A DNA stretch of 64,000 bases from Prevotella sp. (GCA_021636625.1 JAJWLX010000001.1:62001-126000); one strand, 5' to 3'; positions 40,735-50,253 are shown, counted from the first letter of the stretch. The notes: generated from the sequence alone by a model not told the origin. Translations and numbers: made by a program.

Positions 40735-40765
40735 AAAGACTGCGAACATGATACCCGCAGTCTTT
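40735..40765 (-). terminator. Terminator of the pyrB-pyrI-glyA operon
   Basis: AAAGACTGCG (40735-40744) pairs with CGCAGTCTTT (40756-40765), loop 11 nt, followed by T on the plus side and U-run on the minus side via the preceding A6. It is strong in both directions. Confidence 0.88.
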
Positions 40766-40830
40766 TTTTTGTATATATAAATCGAATCGATTTTTTTTGC
40801 TTAGATATAAATCCAGTCTTTTTCCTTTGC

Positions 40831-42111
40831 TTAGTAAGCGAAGAGAGGATAATCCTTCATGGTCTCGTTTACCTTCTCACGAACGCGGGCGATGACCTTC
40901 TCATCCTCAGGTGAATTCAATACTTCCTCGATGAGCTCTGCGATGAGGTGCATCATATCCTCCTTGGCGCCACGGGTTGTCATGGCAGCTGTGCCCAGGC
41001 GGATACCTGAAGTTTGGAAGGCAGAACGTGAATCGAATGGAACCATGTTCTTGTTCACTGTGATGTCGGCTGCAACAAGCGCATTCTCAGCTACTTTACC
41101 GGTGAGGTCTGGATATTTACTTCGGAGGTCAACGAGCATAGAGTGGTTGTCTGTACCACCGCTTACGATGCCGAAACCGCGACCCATCAGATCGTCAGCA
41201 AGAACGGCTGCGTTCTTCTTCACCTGCATGGCATAATCCTTCCAGGATGGCTGCAGGTTCTCATTGAAGGCAACAGCCTTGGCAGCGATGACGTGCTCCA
41301 GCGGACCGCCCTGTTGACCAGGGAATACGGCAGAATTCAAGAGCATGCTCATCTTCTTTACCTCGCCCTTCTTGGTAGTCAATCCCCATGGATTGTCAAA
41401 ATCCTTACCCATCAGAATGATGCCGCCACGAGGACCACGGAGAGTCTTGTGAGTAGTAGAAGTAACGATGTGGGCATACTTCAATGGGTTGTCGAGCAGA
41501 CCGGCAGCAATCAGACCTGCAGGGTGAGCCATATCAATCATCAGGAGGGCACCCACCTCATCTGCAATCTTGCGCATGCGGGCATAATCCCACTCACGGC
41601 TATAGGCACTACCACCACCGATAATCAGCTTAGGCTTGTGTTCCAGAGCCAGCTTCTCCATCTCGTCGTAATCCACACGACCCGTCTCCTTGTTCAGGTT
41701 GTAGCCGATAGGATTGTAGAGAAGACCAGAAGTATTGACGTGGCTACCATGAGAAAGGTGACCGCCGTGGTCGAGGTTCAATCCCATAAAAGTATCACCC
41801 GGTTTCAGTACGGCGAGCAATACGGCAGCGTTAGCCTGAGCACCAGAGTGAGGCTGCACGTTGGCATACTCAGCACCAAAGACTTTCTTCACGCGTTCGA
41901 TGGCAAGGTTCTCTACGATATCCACCACCTGGCATCCACCATAGTAGCGTTTGCCTGGCAGACCCTCTGCATACTTGTTGGTAAGGTAAGAACCCATAGC
42001 GTTCATCACCTCGTCACTCACGAAATTCTCAGAAGCAATCAGCTCCATACCTTTCAGCTGACGCTGATGTTCTCTTTCGATTAAGTCGAAAATCTCTTGA
42101 TCTTTAACCAT
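40831..42111 (-). CDS. glyA: Serine hydroxymethyltransferase
   Basis: Start at 42111 (MVKDQEIFDLIEREHQRQ) gives 426 residues; an upstream extension to 42153 has no family support. The enzyme interconverts serine and glycine with THF, feeding one-carbon metabolism. The PLP lysine is in STTHKTLRGPRGG, with family blocks ELIASENF, YAEGLPGKRYYGG, ANVQPHSGAQAN and LIIGGGSAYSR. It follows pyrI by only 25 bp and probably shares its transcript, linking folate with pyrimidine synthesis. Confidence 0.96.
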   Translation of the reverse strand: MVKDQEIFDLIEREHQRQLKGMELIASENFVSDEVMNAMGSYLTNKYAEGLPGKRYYGGCQVVDIVENLAIERVKKVFGAEYANVQPHSGAQANAAVLLAVLKPGDTFMGLNLDHGGHLSHGSHVNTSGLLYNPIGYNLNKETGRVDYDEMEKLALEHKPKLIIGGGSAYSREWDYARMRKIADEVGALLMIDMAHPAGLIAAGLLDNPLKYAHIVTSTTHKTLRGPRGGIILMGKDFDNPWGLTTKKGEVKKMSMLLNSAVFPGQQGGPLEHVIAAKAVAFNENLQPSWKDYAMQVKKNAAVLADDLMGRGFGIVSGGTDNHSMLVDLRSKYPDLTGKVAENALVAADITVNKNMVPFDSRSAFQTSGIRLGTAAMTTRGAKEDMMHLIAELIEEVLNSPEDEKVIARVREKVNETMKDYPLFAY

Positions 42112-42136
42112 TCTTATTTGTTTTATGTGATTGATA

Positions 42137-42601
42137 CTACTTACAAAGCTCAACTTTGTCCAATTGCTGCTCCTTGTCGCAGTAATGGCAGCGTACGATA
42201 CCGAGTACCTTATCTATGGTGTGGAAGAGGGTCTGCATAGGCTCGTTGTTGGTGATGCACTTAGGGTTGTTGCACTTTACGATGCCCCTGAGCGTATCTG
42301 GAGTCTCTACGGTCTTCTTCTCCACGATTTCGTAGTCCTTGATGATACTCAGTCCGATGTTAGGAGCCACCACAGAGAGGCGGTTGATTTCCTCATCGGT
42401 AAAGTACTTGTTGGCAACCTTGATGATGCCCTTCTTGCCGATCTTCTTGGAAGGCAAGTTGTAGCCGATGGTAACAGGAGTGTCCATCTTCTCCAACTGG
42501 AGCAGGTTGACTACCTGATAGGTCTTCTCGGCTGGTATATGGTCGATTACGGTACCGTTCTCGATAGCCGCAACCACTAATTGACTTTTATTGTTTCCCA
42601 T
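42137..42601 (-). CDS. pyrI: Aspartate carbamoyltransferase regulatory subunit
   Basis: 154 residues, the usual PyrI length. The N-terminal nucleotide-binding domain (AAIENGTVIDHIPAEKTYQV) is followed by the zinc domain with Cys-x4-Cys in VKCNNPKCI and Cys-x2-Cys in RCHYCDKE. PyrI gives the holoenzyme its CTP/UTP feedback inhibition and ATP activation. Thirty bp after pyrB and 25 bp before glyA, co-directional. Confidence 0.96.
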   Translation of the reverse strand: MGNNKSQLVVAAIENGTVIDHIPAEKTYQVVNLLQLEKMDTPVTIGYNLPSKKIGKKGIIKVANKYFTDEEINRLSVVAPNIGLSIIKDYEIVEKKTVETPDTLRGIVKCNNPKCITNNEPMQTLFHTIDKVLGIVRCHYCDKEQQLDKVELCK

Positions 42602-42631
42602 AATTAATCACTAATAAATAATCACTAAACA

Positions 42632-43579
42632 CTACTCAATAATGGTCTTGTCATTCTTCACATCCTCCAGTGTGATACCGAGGCAGTGGCAGAAGATAGC
42701 CTCACGGGCATAGAGACCATTCTGAGCCTGCTGGATGTAGTATGCATGTGGATCATCATCTACATCGTATGCAATCTCGTTGACGCGTGGCAGTGGGTGC
42801 ATGATCTTCATGTTCTCCTTTGCCTTGCAGAGCATGTCTCGCTTCAGGATATACACGTTCTTCACACGCTCGTACTCCATCAGGTCGCTGAAACGCTCCT
42901 TCTGTACACGGGTCATATAGAGAATATCGGCGTCGGCAATCACATCCTCGTTGAAATCCTCGTGCTCCACGTACTTGATGTTGTGCTCCTTGCAGTAGAG
43001 TTTGTACTCCTCAGGCATGGCAAGCTCCTTAGGTGCGATGAAGTGGAAGGTTGGATTGAAGTGGCGCATAGCGGTGATAAGTGAGTGAACGGTGCGGCCG
43101 TACTTGAGGTCACCCACAAGATAGATGTTCAAGTTCTCCAGGGTTCCCTGGGTCTTGAAGATAGAGTAGAGGTCGAGCAAGCACTGGGATGGATGCATGT
43201 GGGCACCATCGCCGGCATTGACGATAGGCACTGGAGCTACCTCGCTGGCATACTGGGCTGCACCCTCGATGAAGTGGCGCATGGTGATGACGTCGGCGTA
43301 GTTGCTCACCATCAGAATTGTGTCCTTCAGCGTTTCGCCCTTGGTAGTGCTGGATGTCTTGGCATCAGAGAAGCCGATGACACGTGCGCCAAGGCGATTG
43401 GCAGCAGTCTGGAAACTGAGTTGGGTACGAGTAGATGGTTCGAAGAAAAGGGTCGCTACGACCTTTCCCTTCAACAACTCCCTGTTGGGATGCTTTTCAA
43501 ACTCTTGCGCCATTTCGAGGAGGTACATGATTTTCTCCTTCGAGAGGTCGGCAATCGTCACAAAATTATGTTTTTCCAT
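42632..43579 (-). CDS. pyrB: Aspartate carbamoyltransferase catalytic subunit
   Basis: Start at 43579 (MEKHNFVTIADLSKEKI), 315 residues; the longer frame to 43615 runs into the promoter. It joins carbamoyl phosphate and aspartate, the committed step of pyrimidine synthesis. Key loops: FFEPSTRTQLSF (carbamoyl phosphate), FSDAKTSSTTKGETLKDT (the 80s loop with Ser and Lys), VNAGDGAHMHPSQCLLD, KYGRTVHSL and MHPLPRVNEI. pyrI follows. Divergent from the PBP gene; the two promoters share the 116-bp gap. Confidence 0.96.
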   Translation of the reverse strand: MEKHNFVTIADLSKEKIMYLLEMAQEFEKHPNRELLKGKVVATLFFEPSTRTQLSFQTAANRLGARVIGFSDAKTSSTTKGETLKDTILMVSNYADVITMRHFIEGAAQYASEVAPVPIVNAGDGAHMHPSQCLLDLYSIFKTQGTLENLNIYLVGDLKYGRTVHSLITAMRHFNPTFHFIAPKELAMPEEYKLYCKEHNIKYVEHEDFNEDVIADADILYMTRVQKERFSDLMEYERVKNVYILKRDMLCKAKENMKIMHPLPRVNEIAYDVDDDPHAYYIQQAQNGLYAREAIFCHCLGITLEDVKNDKTIIE

Positions 43580-43612
43580 ACGAATTTTGATTGAATGTTC
43601 TGAAATCGCCCC

Positions 43613-43671
43613 CAAAGTTACATATAATTTCTGATTTATGTGCGAGATTTCGAAACTTTTTAGTAATTTTG
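43613..43671. promoter_or_regulatory. Divergent promoter region pyrB / PBP gene
   Basis: Minus-strand TAACTTTG (43620-43613) points to pyrB; plus-strand TAATTTTG (43664-43671) points to the PBP gene. Both -7 elements match TAnnTTTG; neither has a convincing TTTG at the right spacing. Confidence 0.5.
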
Positions 43672-43695
43672 CACAAAATAAATGAAGAAATAGAG

Positions 43696-46023
43696 ATGAG
43701 AAAACATTTTATCTATACGTTATGGGGCATTTTTGCCACCTTTGTCGTGTCGGCTATGCTCGCCTTCTTTGCCGTCTGGAAGGGATGGATCGGTTACATG
43801 CCGGACATCGAGGATCTGCAGAATCCTATCAGCAGATTCGCCACCCAGGTGTATTCGTCTGATGGAAAGGTGCTGGGTACATGGAACCTGAACAAGGAGA
43901 ACCGTATCGTGATACCTTACAAGAAAATGTCACCTTATTTAATAAAGGCACTGGTTGCCACGGAGGATGAACGGTTCTATGAGCATTCGGGCATCGACTT
44001 CCGTGCGCTCGGTCGTGCCATCGTGAAGCGTGGACTCCTGGGGCAGACCAATGCCGGAGGTGGATCTACCATCACCCAGCAGCTTGCCAAGCAGCTCTAT
44101 TCCGAAAAGGCATCGAGTACCCTGGAACGACTGCTGCAGAAACCGATAGAGTGGGTCATCGCCATCAAGCTGGAGCGATACTATACCAAGCAGGAAATCC
44201 TGGCGCTCTATCTCAACTACTTCGACTTCCTGCACAATGCCGTGGGTATCAAGACGGCAGCGAACACCTATTTTAATAAGGAACCGAAGGATCTTACCCT
44301 CACCGAGGCGGCTACGCTCATCGGTCTCTGCAAGAACCCTTCGCTCTTCAACCCTGTACGCTATCCGGAGCGTGCCCGCGACAGAAGAAACGTGGTGCTC
44401 TCGCAGATGGAGAAGGCGGGCTATCTGGATCATGCTGAATACAGCCAGTATTCGGCAGAACCGCTTACGCTCAATTTCCACCGTACCGACCATAAGGATG
44501 GTTCGGCTACCTACCTGCGCGAATATCTGCGCAAGTATCTGATGGCTACCCGTCCGGAAAAAAAGGATTATCCTTCCTGGAACTACGCTCAGTTTGTTAC
44601 CGATTCTATCCTCTGGAACACCGATCCGCTGTATGGATGGTGCAACAAGAACTTCAAGAAGGATGGTTCGCCATACAATATCTACAGCGATGGATTGAAG
44701 GTGTTTACCACCGTGGACAGCCGTATGCAGCGATATGCCGAAGAGGCTGTGTATCAGCACGTGGCACGCTATCTGCAGCCTGCCTTCAGCAAGGAGGTGG
44801 CACGCAAGCCTAGTTCGCCATACAGCGACAAGCTGAACCCTAAGCAGATCAAGGCTATCCTGAACCGGAGCGTTACCCAGTGTGAGCGCTATCGACAAAT
44901 GAAGGAGGAGGGATGCTCGGAGCAGGAGATTCACGATGCCTTCCGCAAGAAAATTCCGATGACCGTGTTTACCTATCACGGCGACATTGATACGCTGATG
45001 AGTCCGCTCGATTCCATCCGCTATTACAAGACCTTCCTGCGTAGCGGATTCATGAGTATGGATCCTAAGACGGGTGCCGTGAAGGCATACGTGGGTGGAT
45101 TGGACTATACCCACTTCATGTATGATATGGTAAGCCTGGGAAGAAGACAGGTGGGTTCTACCATCAAGCCATTCCTCTACAGTCTGGCGATGGAGAACGG
45201 ATTCTCGCCTTGCGATCTGGCACCTAACCGCCAGCAGACCTATATGGTGGCTGGCAGACCATGGACGCCGCGCAATGCCAACCATTCGAGATACGGACAG
45301 ATGGTTCCGCTGAGCTGGGGATTGGCACAGAGTAACAACTGGATCAGTGCCTACCTGATGAGTAAGTTGAACCCATCGCAGTTTGTCCAGCTGCTGCACG
45401 ACTATGGAATCAATAACCCTGATATTCATGCCTCTCTGAGCTTGTGTCTCGGTCCGTGTGAGGTGAGCGTGAGCGAGATGGTGAGTGCCTATACAGCCTT
45501 TGCCAACCATGGTATCCGTACGGCTCCGATGTTTGTGAGCCGCATTGAGGATAATGAGGGTAACACCATCGCCACCTTCCAGCCACGAATGAACGAGGTA
45601 ATCAGTGCCGACAATGCCATGAAGATGCTCACCATGATGATGGGCGTAGTGGATAATGGTACGGCAGGAAGACTGCGCTACCGCTATAACCTGGAAGGAC
45701 AGATTGGTGCCAAGACGGGTACCACCAACAACAACAGTGATGGATGGTTCATCGCCTTTACTCCGCAGCTGGTAAGTGGCTGCTGGGTAGGTGGTGAGGA
45801 GCGAGATATCCACTTCGATTCCATGAATATGGGTCAGGGTGCTACCATGGCGCTGCCTATCTGGGCTATCTTCATGAAGAAGGTGTATGCCGATACCTCA
45901 CTGGGCTACAGTCCGGAGGTGAAGTTTGATATCCCTGCCGATTACAACCCATGCTATCATGTGGGTGGCAGTGAGCAAGACTCCTTTGAGCAGGTAGATG
46001 CCATCGACGAAGTATTTGAATAA
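43696..46023 (+). CDS. Class A penicillin-binding protein (PBP1A-like)
   Basis: Start at 43696 (MRKHFIYTLWG), 775 residues, since the upstream frame crosses the promoter. A bifunctional peptidoglycan synthase: one N-terminal helix, then a GT51 transglycosylase with ATEDERFYEHSGIDFRALGRA and GGSTITQQLAKQL, then the transpeptidase with SxxK in VGSTIKPF, the SNN motif in AQSNNWIS and KTGT in GAKTGTTNN. It polymerises glycan strands and cross-links the peptides in the periplasm. Alone in its transcript, ending at the inverted repeat 46063-46112. Confidence 0.95.
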   Translation: MRKHFIYTLWGIFATFVVSAMLAFFAVWKGWIGYMPDIEDLQNPISRFATQVYSSDGKVLGTWNLNKENRIVIPYKKMSPYLIKALVATEDERFYEHSGIDFRALGRAIVKRGLLGQTNAGGGSTITQQLAKQLYSEKASSTLERLLQKPIEWVIAIKLERYYTKQEILALYLNYFDFLHNAVGIKTAANTYFNKEPKDLTLTEAATLIGLCKNPSLFNPVRYPERARDRRNVVLSQMEKAGYLDHAEYSQYSAEPLTLNFHRTDHKDGSATYLREYLRKYLMATRPEKKDYPSWNYAQFVTDSILWNTDPLYGWCNKNFKKDGSPYNIYSDGLKVFTTVDSRMQRYAEEAVYQHVARYLQPAFSKEVARKPSSPYSDKLNPKQIKAILNRSVTQCERYRQMKEEGCSEQEIHDAFRKKIPMTVFTYHGDIDTLMSPLDSIRYYKTFLRSGFMSMDPKTGAVKAYVGGLDYTHFMYDMVSLGRRQVGSTIKPFLYSLAMENGFSPCDLAPNRQQTYMVAGRPWTPRNANHSRYGQMVPLSWGLAQSNNWISAYLMSKLNPSQFVQLLHDYGINNPDIHASLSLCLGPCEVSVSEMVSAYTAFANHGIRTAPMFVSRIEDNEGNTIATFQPRMNEVISADNAMKMLTMMMGVVDNGTAGRLRYRYNLEGQIGAKTGTTNNNSDGWFIAFTPQLVSGCWVGGEERDIHFDSMNMGQGATMALPIWAIFMKKVYADTSLGYSPEVKFDIPADYNPCYHVGGSEQDSFEQVDAIDEVFE

Positions 46024-46062
46024 TTCCTCGGGAAGTGCTCCTGATGCTGTCATCAAAAGGCT

Positions 46063-46112
46063 ATCCGCCATTTTTGCACTCATTTCTTTTAAATAGTGCA
46101 AAAATGGCGGAT
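46063..46112. terminator. 18-bp inverted repeat after the PBP gene
   Basis: Perfect 18-bp arms at 46063-46080 (ATCCGCCATTTTTGCACT) and 46095-46112, loop of 14 nt, followed by GTTTTTTG. Works as a terminator for the PBP gene. The arms are unusually long and contain TTTTTGCA, part of a promoter-like word. Confidence 0.8.
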
Positions 46113-46117
46113 GTTTT

Positions 46118-46148
46118 TTGCTTATCTCCATTATTTTTTGTATTTTTG
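46118..46148 (+). promoter_or_regulatory. Predicted promoter of pheT
   Basis: TTG (46118-46120) inside TTTTTTG, 20-bp spacer, TATTTTTG (46141-46148). The pheT start is at 46239, leaving an 85-nt leader. The T-run of the terminator doubles as the -33 element. Confidence 0.65.
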
Positions 46149-46238
46149 CAAAGTTTTAGGGCTCTTGTGCCACAAATGCGTGATGACGAGGAGGTTCCCA
46201 AACACTTGATAAAGAGAAAATAATAAAAAAACATTATA

Positions 46239-48707
46239 ATGAACGTTTCATACAAATGGCTTAAAGAATACGTCGATTTCGACTTGACACCACAGGAGAC
46301 TGCCGATGCGCTGACCTCTTGCGGACTCGAAGTGGACGCTTTGGAGGAAGTACAGTCTATCAAGGGTGGACTGAAAGGTCTTTACGTAGGTAAAGTGTTG
46401 ACATGCGAGGCGCATCCTAACAGCGATCACCTCCACGTAACAACCGTTGACCTGGGCAAGGGTGAGCCACAGCAGATTGTCTGCGGTGCGCCTAACGTGG
46501 CTGCCGGTCAGAAAGTAATCGTTGCCGACCTGGGCTGCGTGCTCTACGACGGCGACCAGAGTTTTACCATCAAGAAGAGCAAGCTGCGCGGTGTAGAGAG
46601 CTTGGGTATGATCTGCGCTGAGGATGAAATTGGCGTGGGTACATCTCACGACGGTATCATCGTGCTCCCGGAGGATGCACCTGTGGGTCAGCCTGCTGCT
46701 GAGTACTATCACCTGGAGAGCGACTGGCTCATCGAGATTGATATCACTGCCAACCGTGCCGATGCACTCGGCCACTGGGGTGTGGCTCGCGACCTCTATG
46801 CCTGGTTGAAGCAGAATGGTTATGAGACCAGTCTGCATCGCCCATCTTGCGATGAATTCGTGGTAGATAACGAGAACCTTCCTATCGACGTTGAGATTGA
46901 GAATACCGAGGCTTGCAAGCGCTATGCCTGCGTAAGCATCACCGACTGCGAGGTGAAGGAGAGTCCAAAGTGGTTGCAGGATAAGCTGAACATCATCGGC
47001 CTCAGACCAATCAACAATATCGTGGATATCACCAACTACATCATGATGGCATACGGTCAGCCATTGCACTGCTTCGATGCCGACATGGTTACCGGTCATA
47101 AGATTGTAGTCCGCACCCAGCCAGAGGGCACCAAGTTCATCACTCTCGATGGCGAGGAGCACACCTTGGGTGAGCACGACCTGAGCATCTGCAATGCTGA
47201 GGAGCCAATGTGTATCGCCGGTATCTTCGGCGGAAAGGGTTCAGGTACTTACGAGACTACCAAGAGCGTGGTTCTGGAGAGTGCTTACTTCCACCCAACT
47301 TGGATCCGCAAGAGCGCTCGCCGTCATGGCTTGAGCACAGATGCCAGCTACCGTTTTGAGCGTGGCGTAGATCCAAACGGACAGATTTATGCATTGAAGC
47401 AGGCTGCTATCCTCTGCAAGCAGTTGGCTGGCGGCAAGATTTCCATGCAGATCAAGGATGTATATCCAGAGCCAATGCTGGACTTCCCAGTTCGCCTGAA
47501 CTATGAGTATGCGCATCGCCTCATCGGTAAGGAGATTGGTGCAGAGACCATCAAGAACATCGCCACATCTCTCGAGATGAAGATCGTGAAGGAGGATGCA
47601 GAGGGCATCGACCTCTTGGTTCCTGCTTATCGCGTAGATGTTCAGCGTCCTTGCGACGTGGTAGAGGATATCCTCCGTATCTACGGATATAATAATGTGG
47701 AGATTCCAACCCAGTTGAAGAGTTCTTTGACTGTTCAGGGCGATGAGGACAAGGCTTATCACAGCCAGAACCTCGTGGCAGAGCAGTTGGTAGGCGAGGG
47801 CTTCATGGAGATTCTCAACAACTCTCTGAGCAAGACCAGCTACTATACAGACCTGGAGCTGAACAAGTATCCTTTGGAGAACGTAGTGAAGGTGATGAAC
47901 CCATTGAGTGCTGATCTCGGCGTAATGCGCCAGACCATGCTCTTCGGCGGTTTGGAGAGCGTAGCCCGCAACATCAACCACAAGAGTCAGAACCTGAAGT
48001 TCTTCGAGGTGGGTAACACCTATATATATAATAAGGAGAAGTGGAGCGAGGAGAGTCCTATCAAGGCTTACTCTCAGGAGGCTCACATGTCACTCTTCAT
48101 CACCGGTAAGCGCGTAGAGGGAAGTTGGGCTCATGCAGATGAGCAGAGCAGCATCTACGAGTTGAAGGCTGTGGTAGAGAATATCCTCCGCCGTGTGGGT
48201 ATGCCACAGAACAACCTGGTTATCAAGCACAGCGACAACAACATCTTTGCCAAGGGCGTGAACTACGAGACCCGTGCCGGCAAGGTGTTGGTAGAGATGG
48301 GTATCCTGAGCCACAAGCTTAAGAAGGCATTCGACATTGAGCAGGATGTATTTTATGCTGATGTTCACTGGGATAACGTGGTGAAGACCGTGAAGAAGGT
48401 GAACCTTACTTACACAGATATCAGCAAGTATCCATCTGTGAGCCGCGACCTTGCACTGCTCGTTGACAAGAACGTGGAGTTTGCACAGATTGAGCAGATT
48501 GCCCATCAGACAGAGAAGAAGCTCCTGAAGAGCGTGGTACTCTTCGACGTATATGAGGGTAAGAACCTGCCAGAGGGCAAGAAGAGCTATGCCGTAAACT
48601 TCATCCTTCAGGATGAGGAGAAGACATTGAATGACAAGCAGATTGATGCCATCATGAAGAAGCTCATTGCCAACCTCACAGGTAAGCTCAATGCAGAACT
48701 GAGATAA
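46239..48707 (+). CDS. pheT: Phenylalanine--tRNA ligase beta subunit
   Basis: 822 residues, typical of bacterial PheT. N-terminal MNVSYKWLKEYVDFDL, the EMAP/OB-like tRNA-binding domain (YVGKVLTCEAHPNSDHLHV), the B3/B4 editing region (SDWLIEIDITANRADALGHWG), B5, and a C-terminal anticodon-binding domain (YPSVSRDLALLVDK). The beta subunit recognises tRNA-Phe and edits Tyr. pheS is not next to it, as in many Bacteroidota. YebC-family and TSCPD genes follow on the same strand. Confidence 0.97.
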   Translation: MNVSYKWLKEYVDFDLTPQETADALTSCGLEVDALEEVQSIKGGLKGLYVGKVLTCEAHPNSDHLHVTTVDLGKGEPQQIVCGAPNVAAGQKVIVADLGCVLYDGDQSFTIKKSKLRGVESLGMICAEDEIGVGTSHDGIIVLPEDAPVGQPAAEYYHLESDWLIEIDITANRADALGHWGVARDLYAWLKQNGYETSLHRPSCDEFVVDNENLPIDVEIENTEACKRYACVSITDCEVKESPKWLQDKLNIIGLRPINNIVDITNYIMMAYGQPLHCFDADMVTGHKIVVRTQPEGTKFITLDGEEHTLGEHDLSICNAEEPMCIAGIFGGKGSGTYETTKSVVLESAYFHPTWIRKSARRHGLSTDASYRFERGVDPNGQIYALKQAAILCKQLAGGKISMQIKDVYPEPMLDFPVRLNYEYAHRLIGKEIGAETIKNIATSLEMKIVKEDAEGIDLLVPAYRVDVQRPCDVVEDILRIYGYNNVEIPTQLKSSLTVQGDEDKAYHSQNLVAEQLVGEGFMEILNNSLSKTSYYTDLELNKYPLENVVKVMNPLSADLGVMRQTMLFGGLESVARNINHKSQNLKFFEVGNTYIYNKEKWSEESPIKAYSQEAHMSLFITGKRVEGSWAHADEQSSIYELKAVVENILRRVGMPQNNLVIKHSDNNIFAKGVNYETRAGKVLVEMGILSHKLKKAFDIEQDVFYADVHWDNVVKTVKKVNLTYTDISKYPSVSRDLALLVDKNVEFAQIEQIAHQTEKKLLKSVVLFDVYEGKNLPEGKKSYAVNFILQDEEKTLNDKQIDAIMKKLIANLTGKLNAELR

Positions 48708-48749
48708 TATTATAAACAAAAAACGATAAACATTTAAAATTTTATTCCA

Positions 48750-49493
48750 ATGGGAAGAGCATTTGAATATCGTAAAGCTACAAAGCTGAAAAGATGGGGC
48801 CACATGGCCAAGACATTTACTAAGTTGGGTAAGCAGATTGCTATTGCTGTGAAGGCAGGCGGTCCAGAACCAGAGAACAACCCATCATTGCGTGCTATCA
48901 TCGCTAACTGTAAGCGTGAGAACATGCCTAAGGATAACATCGCTCGTGCCATCAAGAACGCTTGTGGCAAGGATACCAGCGATTACAAGGAGGTGACATA
49001 CGAGGGATATGGCCCTCACGGAGTTGCTGTGTTCGTTGATACATTGACAGATAACACAACCCGTACAGTGGCTGACGTTCGTTCTATCTTCAACAAGTTC
49101 AGCGGTAACCTGGGTACAACAGGTTCTTTGTCTTTCCTCTTCGACCACAAGGCTGTGTTTACATTCAAGAAGAAGGAAGGTCTGGATATGGACGAGATGA
49201 TTCTCGACCTGATCGACTACGGCGTAGAAGACGAGTTCGATGAGGATGAGGAGACAGGCGAAATCACTATCTACGGTGCTCCTACAAGCTTCGGCGAGAT
49301 TCAGAAGCACCTGGAGGCTGAGGGCTTCGAGGTAACTGGTGCTGAGTTCACCTACATTCCTAACGATTTGAAGGATGTTACTGCTGAGGAGCGCGAGACT
49401 ATCGACAAGATGGTTGAGAAGTTGGAGGAGTTTGACGATGTTCAGACTGTCTATACCAACATGAAGCCTGAGATTCCTGCAGACGCAGAATAA
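48750..49493 (+). CDS. YebC/PmpR family DNA-binding regulator / translation factor
   Basis: 247 residues. The YebC/TACO1 signature opens the protein (GRAFEYRKATKLKRWGHMAK, then FTKLGKQIAIAVKAGGPEPENN) and continues with MPKDNIARAIK, YEGYGPHGVAVFVD and an acidic second domain. YebC proteins were described as transcription regulators and more recently as factors that help ribosomes through proline stretches. It begins 42 bp after pheT and ends 2 bp before the TSCPD gene, so it likely shares their message. Confidence 0.93.
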   Translation: MGRAFEYRKATKLKRWGHMAKTFTKLGKQIAIAVKAGGPEPENNPSLRAIIANCKRENMPKDNIARAIKNACGKDTSDYKEVTYEGYGPHGVAVFVDTLTDNTTRTVADVRSIFNKFSGNLGTTGSLSFLFDHKAVFTFKKKEGLDMDEMILDLIDYGVEDEFDEDEETGEITIYGAPTSFGEIQKHLEAEGFEVTGAEFTYIPNDLKDVTAEERETIDKMVEKLEEFDDVQTVYTNMKPEIPADAE

Positions 49494-49495
49494 TT

Positions 49496-49774
49496 ATGTT
49501 GCAGCAAGAGAAACAGGATAAGTTGACCAAGGTTACTTATCAGACTCATGGTACCTGCTCTAAGTACATCTGTATCAGTGTTGATGAGGATGGAAAAGTG
49601 CAGGATGCCCAGTTCATCGGCGGTTGCGATGGCAATACCAAGGGCGTTTGTGCCTTGATTCAGGGTATGAAGGCAAAGGAAGTCATTGCCCGACTGAAGG
49701 GTATCACTTGTGGCAATAAGCCTACAAGCTGTCCAGACCAGTTGGCTACAGCCTTGCAGGAAATGGGATATTAA
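49496..49774 (+). CDS. TSCPD domain protein (TIGR03905 type)
   Basis: 92 residues. Conserved cysteines in TCSKYICISV, FIGGCDGNTKGVCALI, ITCGNKPTSCPDQLA; the TSCPD block gives the family name and is also found at the end of ribonucleotide reductases. This stand-alone family has no established function. Two bp after the YebC-family gene, before a strong terminator. Confidence 0.9.
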   Translation: MLQQEKQDKLTKVTYQTHGTCSKYICISVDEDGKVQDAQFIGGCDGNTKGVCALIQGMKAKEVIARLKGITCGNKPTSCPDQLATALQEMGY

Positions 49775-49780
49775 TACAAT

Positions 49781-49818
49781 AAAGAGGGTGTGTCATCAAT
49801 CCATGACACACCCTCTTT
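49781..49818. terminator. Bidirectional terminator after the pheT group
   Basis: A 16-bp perfect stem AAAGAGGGTGTGTCAT (49781-49796) / ATGACACACCCTCTTT (49803-49818) with loop CAATCC, giving T-runs on both strands. It serves the TSCPD gene and the small lipoprotein gene facing it. Confidence 0.93.
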
Positions 49819-49819
49819 T

Positions 49820-50206
49820 CTAATACTTGAAGACATCATCCAGCAAAATCTCCTTCGGATTCTTAGCTGAATAATAAACGAAGCGGAAGGTGAAGTGAGC
49901 ATCCTTGTAAACCTTCAGACCAGGGTTGTTGTCCAATGCCTCTTTCTGAAGTTTGTGGAGCTTATCCTTGTTGGCATCAATCGCCTTCTTGTTGTCCGCT
50001 TTGTTGCGAAGAGTCATGTAATAAGAGAACACGCGGGTGTTCTTGTCAAACACGGCACTGTCTGTTCTGCTGTCATTTACGTATGGGGTAGGGCAGTATT
50101 TCTCTGTGTATTCCTTAGCCTCACGAACCGCCTTATCTTCCAGACTTTCAGTGCAAGATACGACCAAACTAGCTAAAAATAGGGTATAAATTGCTTTTTT
50201 CATCAT
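49820..50206 (-). CDS. Small lipoprotein of unknown function
   Basis: Start at 50206 or 50203 (MMKKAIYTLFLASLVVSC), because upstream sequence is the promoter region. About 128 residues. Signal peptide with lipobox VVSC, then a charged helical protein (AVREAKEYTEKYCPTPYVND) with a beta end (HFTFRFVYYSAKNPKEIL). The KYCPTP segment and the ending recall small lipoproteins in other Bacteroidota, with no known role. Divergent from lepA, with overlapping promoters. Confidence 0.75.
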   Translation of the reverse strand: MMKKAIYTLFLASLVVSCTESLEDKAVREAKEYTEKYCPTPYVNDSRTDSAVFDKNTRVFSYYMTLRNKADNKKAIDANKDKLHKLQKEALDNNPGLKVYKDAHFTFRFVYYSAKNPKEILLDDVFKY

Positions 50207-50224
50207 TATTATATATTTTTTTTG

Positions 50225-50253
50225 CAAAGATACGAAAAAAAATACTATCTTTG
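50225..50253. promoter_or_regulatory. Back-to-back promoters of the lipoprotein gene and lepA
   Basis: Minus-strand TATCTTTG (50232-50225) and plus-strand TATCTTTG (50246-50253), both exact and only 13 bp apart, so the two -33 regions overlap the opposite -7. Polymerases on the two promoters should compete. Confidence 0.7.

Noticed and set aside
43939..45813. Long minus-strand open frame (624 codons) opposite the PBP gene, and similar long frames opposite nusB, pheT, the DUF4494/YggS pair and the two acyl-CoA synthetases
   Set aside because: They mirror strongly coding genes with intact motifs; their translations show no domain and have the His/Leu/Val-rich composition of antisense frames.
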